Source: Dactylorhiza incarnata
Taxonomy: Eukaryota > Streptophyta > Magnoliopsida > Asparagales > Orchidaceae
Direction of reading: 5' to 3'
Assembly: GCA_033032865.1 (NCBI GenBank)
Contig: JAWHQI010000239.1
Coordinates: 3,258,001-3,322,000, forward strand
DNA: 64,000 nt
The position numbers and the translations under genes were made by a program. Below the pieces are notes generated by a model. That model was given only the letters and a program-made list of their open reading frames with translations, was not told the DNA's origin and ran no database searches. Position 1 is the stretch's first letter. The number at the start of each line of letters is the position of its first letter. Below are positions 55,712-64,000 of the stretch, piece by piece.

Positions 55712-56570
55712 TCATACTCTTAAGTAGATGAGTAGGTCTTTGCCTTCTTTCGGACTCTGAATGAGAGGTGTCTGAGTCAACTGCTCCTTCAGCCTACCGA
55801 ACGACTTTTCGTATTCGTCGGACCATGCAAAGTCCTTGCTCTTTCGGAGCGTCTTGAAAAATGGAGAGCACTTCTCCCCTGCCTTTGACTGGAAGCGGCT
55901 AAGACCCGCCAACCTTCCTGTTAGCCTTTGGACCTCTTTCATTGTCTTCGGCGAGGTCATCCCCAGGATCGCCTTAACCTTATCAGGGTTCGGCTCTACC
56001 CCTTCTGGGGTGATGAGATGCCCCAGAAACTTTCCTCTTCCATCTCTGAACACGCACTTCGCCAGATTGAGCCTCATCTTGAACTTCCTTAGCGTCACGA
56101 AGGTCTCCACCAAATCAGCTACATGTTCCCGGACGCTCTTGCTTTTGTCCAAGAGGTCGTCCACATATACCTCCAGGTTCCTCACCTTCTGCTCTCCAAA
56201 GACGCGGTCCATCATCCATTGGTAAGTCAATCCTGCATTCTTTAGCCCGAAGGGAATCATCTTGTAGTTGTAGCAGCCATCACCCGTGATGAAGGAAACA
56301 TCGCGACAGTCGGGAGGATACATCTGGATCTGATGATATCCTGAAAATGCATCAAGGAATCTCATTACAGATAAACCGACGGCTGAAGCAACCAGCGCGT
56401 CGATTCGAGGCAAGGGATAACAATCATTCGGGTAGCTTTTATTCATCAAAGAGAAATCTACACACATCCTCCAGCAACCCCCGACCTTCCTGGCCATTAC
56501 AACATTCGAGACCCAGCCTGGATACTGGATCTCTGAGACAAAGACTGCATCCAGCAGCTTCTTCACTTCT
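55712..56570 (-). pseudogene. Tat-2 reverse transcriptase
   Basis: The 284-codon frame contains RT motifs in order: MCVDFSLMNKSYPNDCYPLPRID, FLDAFSGYHQIQM, MIPFGLKNAGLTYQ, and YVDD at residues 134-137. FLGHLITPEGVEPNPDKVKAI and the thumb/connection RLTGRLAGLSRF follow. A stop at ~56572 separates it from the N-terminal RT lead (RQKKRSSATMLAKPI near 56600) and another stop ends it before RNase H. The catalytic residues are intact but the polyprotein is not continuous. Confidence 0.92.
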
Positions 56571-56954
56571 TAACGGATAGGTTTGGCCAACATGGTGGCA
56601 CTTGACCTCTTCTTTTGACGGACGGGCTTCACCGCGGGGTCGAGATTGAGGTGGTGGCAAGCAACCTCTGGGTCGATCCCGGGCATCTCAGCAGCACTCC
56701 AGGCAAAGATGTCGACATTCTCTTGCAGACACCTTCAGCGATCCTCCGATCTTCAGCAACCCAGGTACTCCCGCTGCGGAGAGTACCTCGTTTTCTTAAA
56801 CCTCCTCGGACGCTTCCAGCCAGGCTGCGCTTCCTGTCGCCCTTTCTAACTCCTCCGCGTCAGCCATCTAGCTGATGGTGCTGACCGAGCTAAGGTAGTA
56901 CTCGCGGGCGGCTCTTGGATCGCTCCTGATCCTCACCTGGATGTCCCCATGGCA

Positions 56955-57920
56955 TTACTTGAGGCACTGATGGTAGGAGGATGGAACGACCTTGAAAGTG
57001 TTGAGAAGTGGCCTCCCGAAGATGGCCTTGTAGTAACTCGGGGCGTCGACGATGACGAAACGGCACTGGGGAGGGGTGCCACCGAGAGTTACAAGGATGT
57101 CTACTCCTCCTTCCACCTCTTTCGTCTCTCCAGAGAAGCCAAAGAGGGGACCATCCGGCGCTCGAACTCTTCCTGCGCCGACGCCCATCCCGTCAAACGT
57201 CTCCTTGAAGATGACGTTCACGGAACTACTGTTATCAATCAGAATTCGATCAATGGTGAAGTCCTCCATGGCAGCTTGGATCACGAGGGCATCATGGAAG
57301 GGATTCTCATTCCCTAGCATGTCCTCCTCTGAGAAGGTGATCTCCTCCAACGGGGGCGGTGCCTGCGAAGTCGAAGCGACGCTCCTTCGATAGATCTGAT
57401 GGAGACTCCCCTTGCGGGAAGCTCCCACCCCTGCTCTCCCGTGGATCACACCGACTCCTCTGCCTCGCTGGACGAGGTCTCCTCGACCTCCGTGGTCGAC
57501 GCGATCTTCGTTCCTCCTTCGGCTGACGGATTGAACTGCCGGCGGCTCGACAGGGGCTTCAATCCTCCGCTGCTCCCCTCCTACTTCTCCTACTGCCAAC
57601 CTTCTCCTGGCTTCCCAAAAGTCTGGAAAAGCCATCGTACCATGCCTTTCCACCTGATGGAGGTCACAATAGAGGGGGATCTCCTCTACCTGCGGCCTCC
57701 TCTGCTTCCGGTTCTTCCAGCCTTGACGATTGCCTCGCCGGGCAACCGCCATCGCTTCCTCCCTTCTCCTTTCCTGATGCCTCTCTAGCTGGTCGAAGCG
57801 TCTTCTTTCCGGGGATCTCCTTCCCCGGTCTTGACACTGAGGTCCTTTGGCCGGCCTCCAAGGTGGTTGGTTAACGGGGACTTGGTGGCGCCTCTCTTCT
57901 TCCCGACGCTCCGGGGACAC
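56955..57920 (-). pseudogene. Tat-2 gag end and protease
   Basis: This 321-codon frame begins in the basic gag tail (EERRHQVPVNQPPWRPAKG), then a zinc-knuckle-like block (YCDLHQVERHGT...F, last Cys lost). The protease follows: FHDALVIQAAMEDFTIDRILIDNSSSVNVIF, where the usual D(T/N)GSS is DNSSS, and the terminal AIFGRPLLNTFKVVPSSYHQCLKF. The loss of the active-site glycine makes the protease probably inactive. It overlaps the end of the gag frame in another phase, a frameshift relative to relatives. Confidence 0.85.
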
Positions 57921-57980
57921 GATGAGCCTCCTCTCGTTGTTTCATTTAGGCTCCTCCTTCCTGGGATCTTCTCTCCCTCT

Positions 57981-59035
57981 TTATTCTCTGCTCCTTCTTT
58001 CCGGCTTCCGCTTCTCTGCTCTCCTGGGATCTTCCTTTTTCCTCCTCTTGGGGGCCTTCTCTTCTTCCTCCTCATCCTCTCTGGTCACTCGGGTGAGCCT
58101 GTCTAGAAAGCCATTGTTGGAAGCCTCACCCTGGACGAATTGGTTGGACCTCTCGATGAGATTGTCGTAGGAATAGGGAGGGATCCTACCGAGCTCCAAC
58201 ATGAACAGGCCTTCATGAAGTCCAAAAGTCAGGGCCAGTTGCAAGGTGGGACCATCCACCTCCTGGATGTCCAACACCTCCTCTTGGAAGCGGTCGATAT
58301 AGTCCCCCAACGTTTCCTTTGCCCCCTGCACCAAATAGAAAAGGGTCGTGACCGCCTTCTTCAGCTTCTTGGCCGTGGCGAACCGCATGGTCAGCCCCCG
58401 GCACAAGTCCTTGAAGCAGTAGATGGAACCTGCTGGCAACTGGTGGAACCAGTCTCGGGCTTTCCCCTGGAAGGTGATCGTGAACAGCCTACACTTGAAG
58501 GCATCAGACATGGTTCGGATGGAGGCTACATCCTCGAACCACTGGATGTGTCGGATAGGGTCATCCCTCCCTGAGTAGTAATTCATCGCGGGATCTCTGA
58601 ACCCTTCCGACACTAGCGCAACAACTATCTCCTCACAGAATGGCTCCTCCCCCCAATCTGGAGATGACCCTCATCTTGGCGAGTATCGCCCCCATAATCG
58701 CTAACCTGGCGAGTACCGTAGTACCTCGCCTGCCCCTCCTGCTCGCGGAATCGGGTTCCGCCAGCTCCTTGAGAGATCGGCGGGTAGAACTGCGACCTCC
58801 TTGGTCGCTCCATCTCCTCTTCATGATCCTTCCCTGCTCGCTGAGGGTGAGCACCTTCTTCGGTCAAGATCGGATGATGAGGTGAGGTCGTCGTTCCTTC
58901 CATGCGATGTTGAAGAGCTGCTCGCATTGATCCTTCAATCTGCCACGCGAATTCCTCAAAGACTGCTAACATCACAAACTCGTCGCCACCGGCTGAGTTC
59001 CCGACTACCTCAGCATGGTCTCCAACTACAACCAT
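57981..59035 (-). pseudogene. gag: Tat-2 gag
   Basis: An N-terminal frame (59035-58625) starts about 40 bases after the primer site. The capsid frame (58613-57981) reads DPAMNYYSGRDDPIRHIQWFEDVA, FTITFQGKARDWFHQLPAGSIYCFKDL, and ETLGDYIDRFQEEVLDIQ, the Retrotrans_gag domain as found in Tat elements, ending in a basic KAPKRRKKEDPRRAEKRK tail. The two frames are separated by a shift near 58620. Confidence 0.85.
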
Positions 59036-59065
59036 CTCGCCTTTCTACCAAACTTTCTCCCTCTG

Positions 59066-59093
59066 GCTACGATCCACGCTCACCGCACCAAAG
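59066..59093 (-). other. Tat-2 primer-binding site (degenerate)
   Basis: The minus strand after the 5' LTR end reads CTTTGGTGCGGTGAGCGTGG. It resembles the TTGGCGCCGTCTGTGGGGATC-type site of Tat elements with several differences. Its position between the LTR and gag is the main support. Confidence 0.5.
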
Positions 59094-59732
59094 TGTTGAA
59101 GCCAGGAAAATCCTAGGCTCCAAAATTTTGATCAATGCAGCCGGAAGCTACTCGCCCAGCAGTCCAATGAGATGACTTGGTTGGCAACGACGAAGAAGCT
59201 AGAAGAGCAACAAACAGGACCCCAGGTGCTGCGGCAGGGAGGTCCCACCACGTAACCAGAAGCTCAAAGGAGTCTTCTCCTCCAAAACCACGAATGGCCG
59301 AGCTTGGTACTAGGAAGGCACTGAACAGGGAGGATTCTTCTTATAAGGGGGTGAAGCTTTTGATTTTGGACAAGTGCCATTCCTGGTACCCATGGGGGTC
59401 TATTTATACACAAATCTTGTGGGAGGGTAAGCAGGCGACTATCCCTGGTCCCCTTGGAATTGATTTGAGCAAAGTCCTAGGCGGGCGAGTAAGTATAACC
59501 TTCTATATCGGCCGGCTGGTTAACTCGGACAGGTCTTCCTCCTCGCTAGACCAGATGACCAACTCTGATAGGTTTGCTTTCTCGCTAGACCGGATGACCA
59601 ACTTGGACAGGTCTTCCTTCTCACTAGACCAGCTGACCAACTTGGACAGGTATTCCTTCTCGTCATTACAGGCGAGTAAGTCCCTACTCGCACTCCCGAA
59701 TCTCCTAGTCCTTTTACGTTGTCTGATACCAA
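59094..59732 (-). repeat. Tat-2 5' LTR, cut by copia-3
   Basis: The plus strand starts TGTTGAAGCCAGG and aligns with 44891-45550 to the point GTCTGATACCAA. A minus-strand TATA box lies at 59401-59408. The remaining ~80 bp (equivalent to 45554-45625) lie beyond copia-3, outside the window. Confidence 0.9.
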
Positions 59733-61330
59733 TGTTGTTAATGGGGTGTCTACTTAATCACCTAGGGGGGGGGGGGGAGGGGTGAATTGGTTTTTATTTG
59801 TATAAAATCCCCCTTTAGGTTTTTCTTACTTTCTGTTTAATAGATCGAAGAAATAAAGAACAAACCACAAGAAGCACACAACGATCTATAGAGGTTACTC
59901 AAGACCGGGTGTCTTGAGTAGTCCTCTCTCCCTCTGCGCCTACCCAGCAGTGTGCTAGGCTCGGCAAACGCCGCCAAAAACTTCAGGCCCTCAAGCCTTA
60001 CACCTCGGACCCGCAAGTCCCAACAGCCTAGGCCTGCAAGCCCCTACTGCCCCCGAGCCCGCAAGCTCGACACTCAGGCCCTCAAGCCCTACAACACGGA
60101 CCCGCAAGTCCAAACAGCCTAGGCCCGCAAGCCCCTACTGGCCCCGAGCCCGCAAGCTCGACAGATCGCACCCGCAAGCGCACTGCCCTGGCCCTCAAGC
60201 CTCGCAGCTCTCCAGTCCTCAAGCTAGACAAAGTCGGACCCGCAAGTCCACTGCCCTGGCCCTCAAGCCTCACAGCCCTCCAGCCCTCAAGCTAGACAAA
60301 TTGGCCCGCAAGACTTACAAGAAAATACAGTAAAGAAAACTGTCTCTTTCGCCTGATGTTGATCGACAGCTTAGCCTGATGGAGATCGGCTTCTTGAGTT
60401 GAAGAGAATGCTTCAGATCTGATCTTTGTAGCACGACTCCTTCTTCACTCCCCTTTCTTAGCAAGATGATAAACGGCTTCTTATCAGTCGATGAAGATGA
60501 CCGATTCTTTAGAGAACACTTGATTATTGTTCTCTCCTTGTTCCTCTTCTTCTCCGCAGAAAGATTGTTCAAGTGAAGCGGCGGGATACTTTTTAGCTCT
60601 TGTATTCGAGAGAGTTCCTAGGGCACCCTTCGTTACTTTTTATAGAACAGAGAACACTGCTCAACGGTCATAATCAATGTCCTTTTCTGTCAGACGCCCA
60701 ATTCAAAAGAGCACGCCATCATAGCTCTATTCCTTAGGTGCACACTTTGATTGGACAATCAGGCGGCGGTATTAAATGCTGGCATCGCGCTGCGACATTT
60801 GAATTATGTCTCGATGATATGTACATCTTCATGCCTTGAGCTTTTAGCAGTCCTTCAAATCTTCTTGCCTCTGCCCCTGATGCTGGTATCTCGACGATAC
60901 AAGATATCCTGGCGATTCTGTATATACGACGATCTTCTTTTCTAACAGTGTCGTCGTGAGCTTCCTTCTTGCATCATGTCGTCGTGATCATGTATTCTCT
61001 CGACGACATGAATTACACACGACGATGTCCCGTGTCTTCTCTGCGTTCGACAAACAGCATTCTGCGATCGACGAACTTGCCATGTCTCAGCGGTCGACGA
61101 GACAAGTACTTTGCTTCTCTGCTCTGCCCGTCATTACGACGACAAGCACGCAGTGTCGACGATATCGCTTGTTCTTCTCGACGATATAGTACTTGGTAAA
61201 ATGACTAAAGTACATGACATATTGTCAATTCCTGCAAGCATGAACTAGATGGTATGTCAAATACAAAGTGAAGTATTCTTGATTTGTTGACTTCTTTAAA
61301 TCAGGAATCATGTGAGCAGGATTCCCAACA
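59733..61330 (-). mobile_element. Copia-3 3' LTR
   Basis: The plus strand starts TGTTGTTAATGGGGTG and ends GATTCCCAACA; it is the sister family copy of 7021-17840. It has the G13 run (59765-59777), CCCGCAAG repeats (59980-60310), minus-strand TATA GTTCTATAAAAAG (60636-60648) and a CGACGA-rich U3 (60800-61190) with GTTCGACAAACAGC and GATCGACGAAC. To the right is a polypurine tract, so this is the 3' LTR of a minus-strand element. Confidence 0.85.
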
Positions 61331-61346
61331 ATCTCCCCCTATTTGA
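61331..61346 (-). other. Copia-3 polypurine tract
   Basis: The minus strand reads TTCAAATAGGGGGAGAT directly before TGTTGGGAATCC. Confidence 0.8.
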
Positions 61347-61896
61347 AGAAGTCAGAATCTCAATTCAAGACTACTTTCACTTGACAGTAATTATTATAAT
61401 CTTGCATAGAAGGGTTTAATTATCTTTTGCTGAGCATATGAGTACATCAATCTTGTGGCTCCCCCTAGATTCGATGCCTCCTCGTTTATGGCTCCCCCTT
61501 CTTCATGTCATCTTTGCTCTCCCTATCTTTGAGGTCTTCTTGAGCATCTTAGTCTTGAGCATATTGATGACATTCTCCCCCTTTCTGACTTCTTTCCTCC
61601 ACTTTAGATTTTTTTGAGTGAATGACTCCCTCTTTATGTGATAACGCCCCTTGGACTAGTGCATCTTGACATGGGGTTAGGATTTCTTTAGTCCAGAGTT
61701 GACCCTGGATCACTTATGGTCCATTAGCCTTGCGTGCTGCTGATTGGCTAAATGGACTTCCCTGCAAAACAGATTTAAAATCACTAAGGAACCCAAGGTG
61801 ACTTGGGTCCTAGGTTCCTATATTAGCCCAGTAAGGAATTCTTATACTTACCTCAGCCGCTCCGGCAGGTCTCTTCTTTGTACTGGGCACACTAGT
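61347..61896 (-). pseudogene. Copia-3 internal remnant
   Basis: This is a non-coding 3' part with several CTCCCCC blocks (61460-61600), followed within 400 bp by a GPKSPWVPK-like motif (about 61830-61785 on the minus strand). In copia-1 the same motif marks the gag-protease linker. Protease, integrase and RT are therefore missing between linker and 3' LTR, so this copy is deleted or belongs to a non-autonomous family. It is cut at 61896/61897 by a gypsy LTR. Confidence 0.6.
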
Positions 61897-63953
61897 TGTA
61901 ACACCCCAAATATCGTAGTCCAGCGAGGTAGGCGGAGTGGTAGCGTCGCGCTCGAAATAGGCTGAAAATTCCATAGCAGGTTCTTCGCGCACGCTCACTG
62001 GCCTCCTTCGCGCACGACCAGTGGTCGTGCGCCTGATCGTGCGTTAATTCTCAAGGGTTGAAGGTCGGCTGATCGTGTAGTGTGCACGATCAGGGGATGT
62101 TGACCGCGCACGATCACTGACCGTGCGCCGCTGCTCGTGCGCACTGTTTATTCTGCTCCGTGAAGAGTGACGGGGATGACGATCCGTCCGTCCAAAAATC
62201 TTGGGATTTGATCCAACGGCTGCGATGGTTGGCTGGGGGGTTTTAGGTCTTGGTAGAGGAGTTAAACCCTCATATTTCCAAGTCATTTCTCTCTCTTAGG
62301 TTGGAGAAAGGAGGAGGAGGCAAGGAGGAAGGAGAAGGGGAATCCGCCATTGCCGGAGCTTCGGAGCTCCGTTCGCCGATCCGAGACCGGCAACGCGTAG
62401 AGGGCGTCGAGGCGCTTCTTCTCCACCGTTTGTTTGCAAGCTTCTCATGGCTAGGAGGAGATCTCAAAAGGTAACGACATTTTTCCTCCCGGTCTTTAGG
62501 ATGCGTGCATGGCATCCCTTTAATTTCTGCATTTTGGCACCGGATGCGTCGAGTGAGAGGGATCCGGGTCGCCTTGGTTCAAAAGGAACCATCGGGTTGA
62601 TTGAGTCCGTCCCTGACATGATTTGCACTAGAGATCCGCTCCGTTAGCGGATTAGGCATTGTGGGTGAAGCCGGATTTGTGGCCGTTGGTCCGATTCGGT
62701 GATGTTGATTTACGCGCATTCTAAGGTTTTTGTTAGAAATCCGAACACGGCGAACTCGTCGTTGTGATGCCCTTGCAGCTTCGTTTGGTAACGAACGTTG
62801 GGTTTAGGGCGGAGAAATAATGTGCGGAATATGGGGCTTGTGATGCCTAGTGTTGTGCGAAGGCGCGATTGGTCTTTGTGGTCGGCTGGCTATCCCGTGA
62901 AGATTGAGATTCACGTGTGGAGAGTGTCCCGACAAGATTAGTCCCTTCGATTGTTGACTGACGAGAATGTCTGTGCTACGGATGAGTCCGTTGATGGTCG
63001 CCAGGAGAGGCAATCGGTGGACGTTGTCCCGAGAGTAAGTCTAGGGCCTTGAGACGTTTTGGTTAGCCAGAATTCTTAGTATCGGTCTTGGTGCGTTGTT
63101 GGTGGCCCGAGCGTGTGAGCTGTTAGACAAGCCCGATGGCATGGTGAGCCAGGCGAGGTGGGTCTCAGCGAGAGCTCTTAGCCTTGGGTTATGATGCCCT
63201 TGCGGGGAAATGACGAGTACCCATGTGTTTGTGATGTGATGATGATGTATGACGATGTGATAGATTCATACGCTTTTGGGTGCCTTGGGTGAAACCCGGG
63301 TTTGCATTCATTTTGCATTGGTAGGCCCCTTTTTATTATCTGCTCAACATAGAAACGTGGATGCTGTGTGTGACACTCATACATGTTTTTATGCTGTATA
63401 CTTTTATGTACATTTGCATACGAAGTGCTGACTTGCAGGGTGAAGTAGTTCCCCGGGGTCCGCTAGGACGGCCAGGAGGAGGGATGTTGTTACACCATTT
63501 GTGGTCAGCCATAGCTGACCCTCGTTTACCGCTCTTTGTGATTTGGTTGCAGGGCAAGAATCGCAGGCTGGACCCAGCGCGCCGGCCAAAAAGGCCTAAG
63601 CCTCATGAAGTGTTTACTGTTATTCTCATGCACTTCTATTATTGTATTTTGGTTGTAACCGGCTTGCATGCCGAGGTAGTTTAGGTAAAACTACTGTTTT
63701 CCCCTTTTGTTGGGATGTCCTGTCGTGTTGAATTTTTGGTGATTTGGACTGTGTTTTGTAAGGCCTTAAGGCCATTCAGACTCCTATGTATTGTGGACAA
63801 TCTCTGAGGTTTTAATGTTTGTTTCCGCTGTGTTGTCTGAGTTTTGAGAATGGGTAGCTAATATCATCTTTTGATACTGAAGCTGTGGCGGTTATATGTT
63901 GTGGGGTCCCGGCCGGACCCATGTTATATGGCCATTGCAGGGGAGGTGTTACA
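61897..63953 (+). mobile_element. Ty3/gypsy 5' LTR, element continues past window
   Basis: It starts TGTAACACCCCAAATATCG and ends GGGAGGTGTTACA, length 2057 bp, followed by a primer site. The 5-bp left target is ctagt (61892-61896). U3 has a GCGCACGATC palindrome array (61985-62150), then a GA/CT-rich leader-like part (62280-62470) and a T/G-rich remainder. No ORF is supported. Confidence 0.85.
61985..62150. repeat. GCGCACGATC palindrome array
   Basis: About nine GCGCACGA(T/C)C or inverse units occur. One forms a 23-bp palindrome (GCGCACGACCA, centre G, TGGTCGTGCGC; 62010-62032). Confidence 0.85.
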
Positions 63954-63956
63954 ATT

Positions 63957-63969
63957 TGGTATCAGAGCC
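63957..63969 (+). other. Primer-binding site, tRNA-Met type
   Basis: TGGTATCAGAGCC lies three bases after the LTR end. It exactly matches the initiator tRNA-Met site of plant gypsy elements. Confidence 0.9.
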
Positions 63970-64000
63970 AGGTTTCGTATTCTTGCGAGGTCTAGTGTAT

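Larger units (their letters stand above)
44891..59732 (-). mobile_element. Tat-2: Tat/Retand-like Ty3/gypsy element
   Basis: It is minus-oriented. The 3' LTR is 44891-45625 and the 5' LTR is 59094-59732 (cut by copia-3). Between them are a primer site, gag, protease, RT, RNase H, a second (archaeal-type) RNase H and integrase on the minus strand, and two plus-strand genes at 45803-52590. The dual RNase H and antisense genes near the 3' LTR are features of the Tat lineage. Length without the 3.1 kb solo LTR is about 11.8 kb. The left target sequence is caagg (44886-44890); the right end is outside the window. Confidence 0.9.

Noticed and set aside
59721..59732. TGATACCAA next to the copia-3 LTR read as a minus-strand primer-binding site.
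   Set aside because: The identical GTCTGATACCAA is present at the matching place of the Tat-2 3' LTR (45540-45552) with no copia LTR beside it, and a polypurine tract on the other side shows that 59733-61330 is a 3' LTR. The match is coincidental target sequence.
62250..62475. Plus-strand 74-codon ORF with GGGGKEEGEGE.
   Set aside because: It lies in the purine-rich leader-like part of the gypsy LTR and has no domain; the same region is open on both strands.
1..64000. Host protein-coding genes, rRNA or tRNA genes.
   Set aside because: Every ORF above ~100 codons is either a retroelement protein, a shadow, or a repeat translation; no cloverleaf or rRNA-like stretch was recognised.

Overview
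The window is an intergenic block of a large, repeat-rich flowering-plant nuclear genome. It shows plant Ty1/copia and Ty3/gypsy LTR retrotransposons (Athila-like, two Tat-lineage, and several with chromovirus-like long LTRs), tRNA-Met and tRNA-Asp type primer sites, a plant-type non-autonomous Helitron, and no recognisable host gene, rRNA, tRNA or CRISPR array. The species cannot be told from the sequence.

Layout. (1) 1-17840: a minus-strand copia element (copia-1) with its gag split by a 4.25 kb solo LTR (2246-6493). Its 5' LTR (7021-17840) is split by a decayed gypsy element (7565-16522) that itself carries a Helitron (10328-12298). An unassigned promoter plus coiled-coil ORF lies at 1-1120. 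(2) 17841-21134: the 3' end of a plus-strand Tat-like element (Tat-1), made of an antisense ORF and a partly duplicated LTR. (3) 21135-22272: LTR and 3' internal remnant of another minus-strand copia (copia-4). (4) 22273-44890: a plus-strand copia (copia-2) carrying a 15.4 kb three-LTR Athila-type element (23711-39092), a 641-bp solo Tat LTR (40656-41296) and a ~0.77 kb LTR-like insertion. (5) 44891-59732: a nearly complete minus-strand Tat/Retand-like element (Tat-2) with gag-pro-RT-RH-aRH-INT on the minus strand and two intron-containing genes on the plus strand between pol and the 3' LTR. A 3.1 kb solo LTR interrupts the first of these genes. (6) 59733-61896: the 3' LTR and a short internal piece of minus-strand copia-3, inserted in the Tat-2 5' LTR. 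(7) 61897-64000: the 5' LTR and primer site of a plus-strand gypsy element that runs off the window.

Most boundaries are fixed by TG...CA termini. Five insertions have perfect 5-bp target duplications: gccct, tcaag, actac, taacc and cgcta. This lets the insertion order be read directly. The most interesting points are the spliced antisense two-gene module of Tat-2 (one product with an RS-rich segment, one with a putative-gypsy-type-transposon domain), the palindromic CG-containing repeat arrays in several unrelated LTRs, the three-LTR Athila rearrangement, and eight very long G/C homopolymers, some demonstrably expanded relative to sister copies. I found no convincing undescribed autonomous system; the novelty is in mobile-element architecture.
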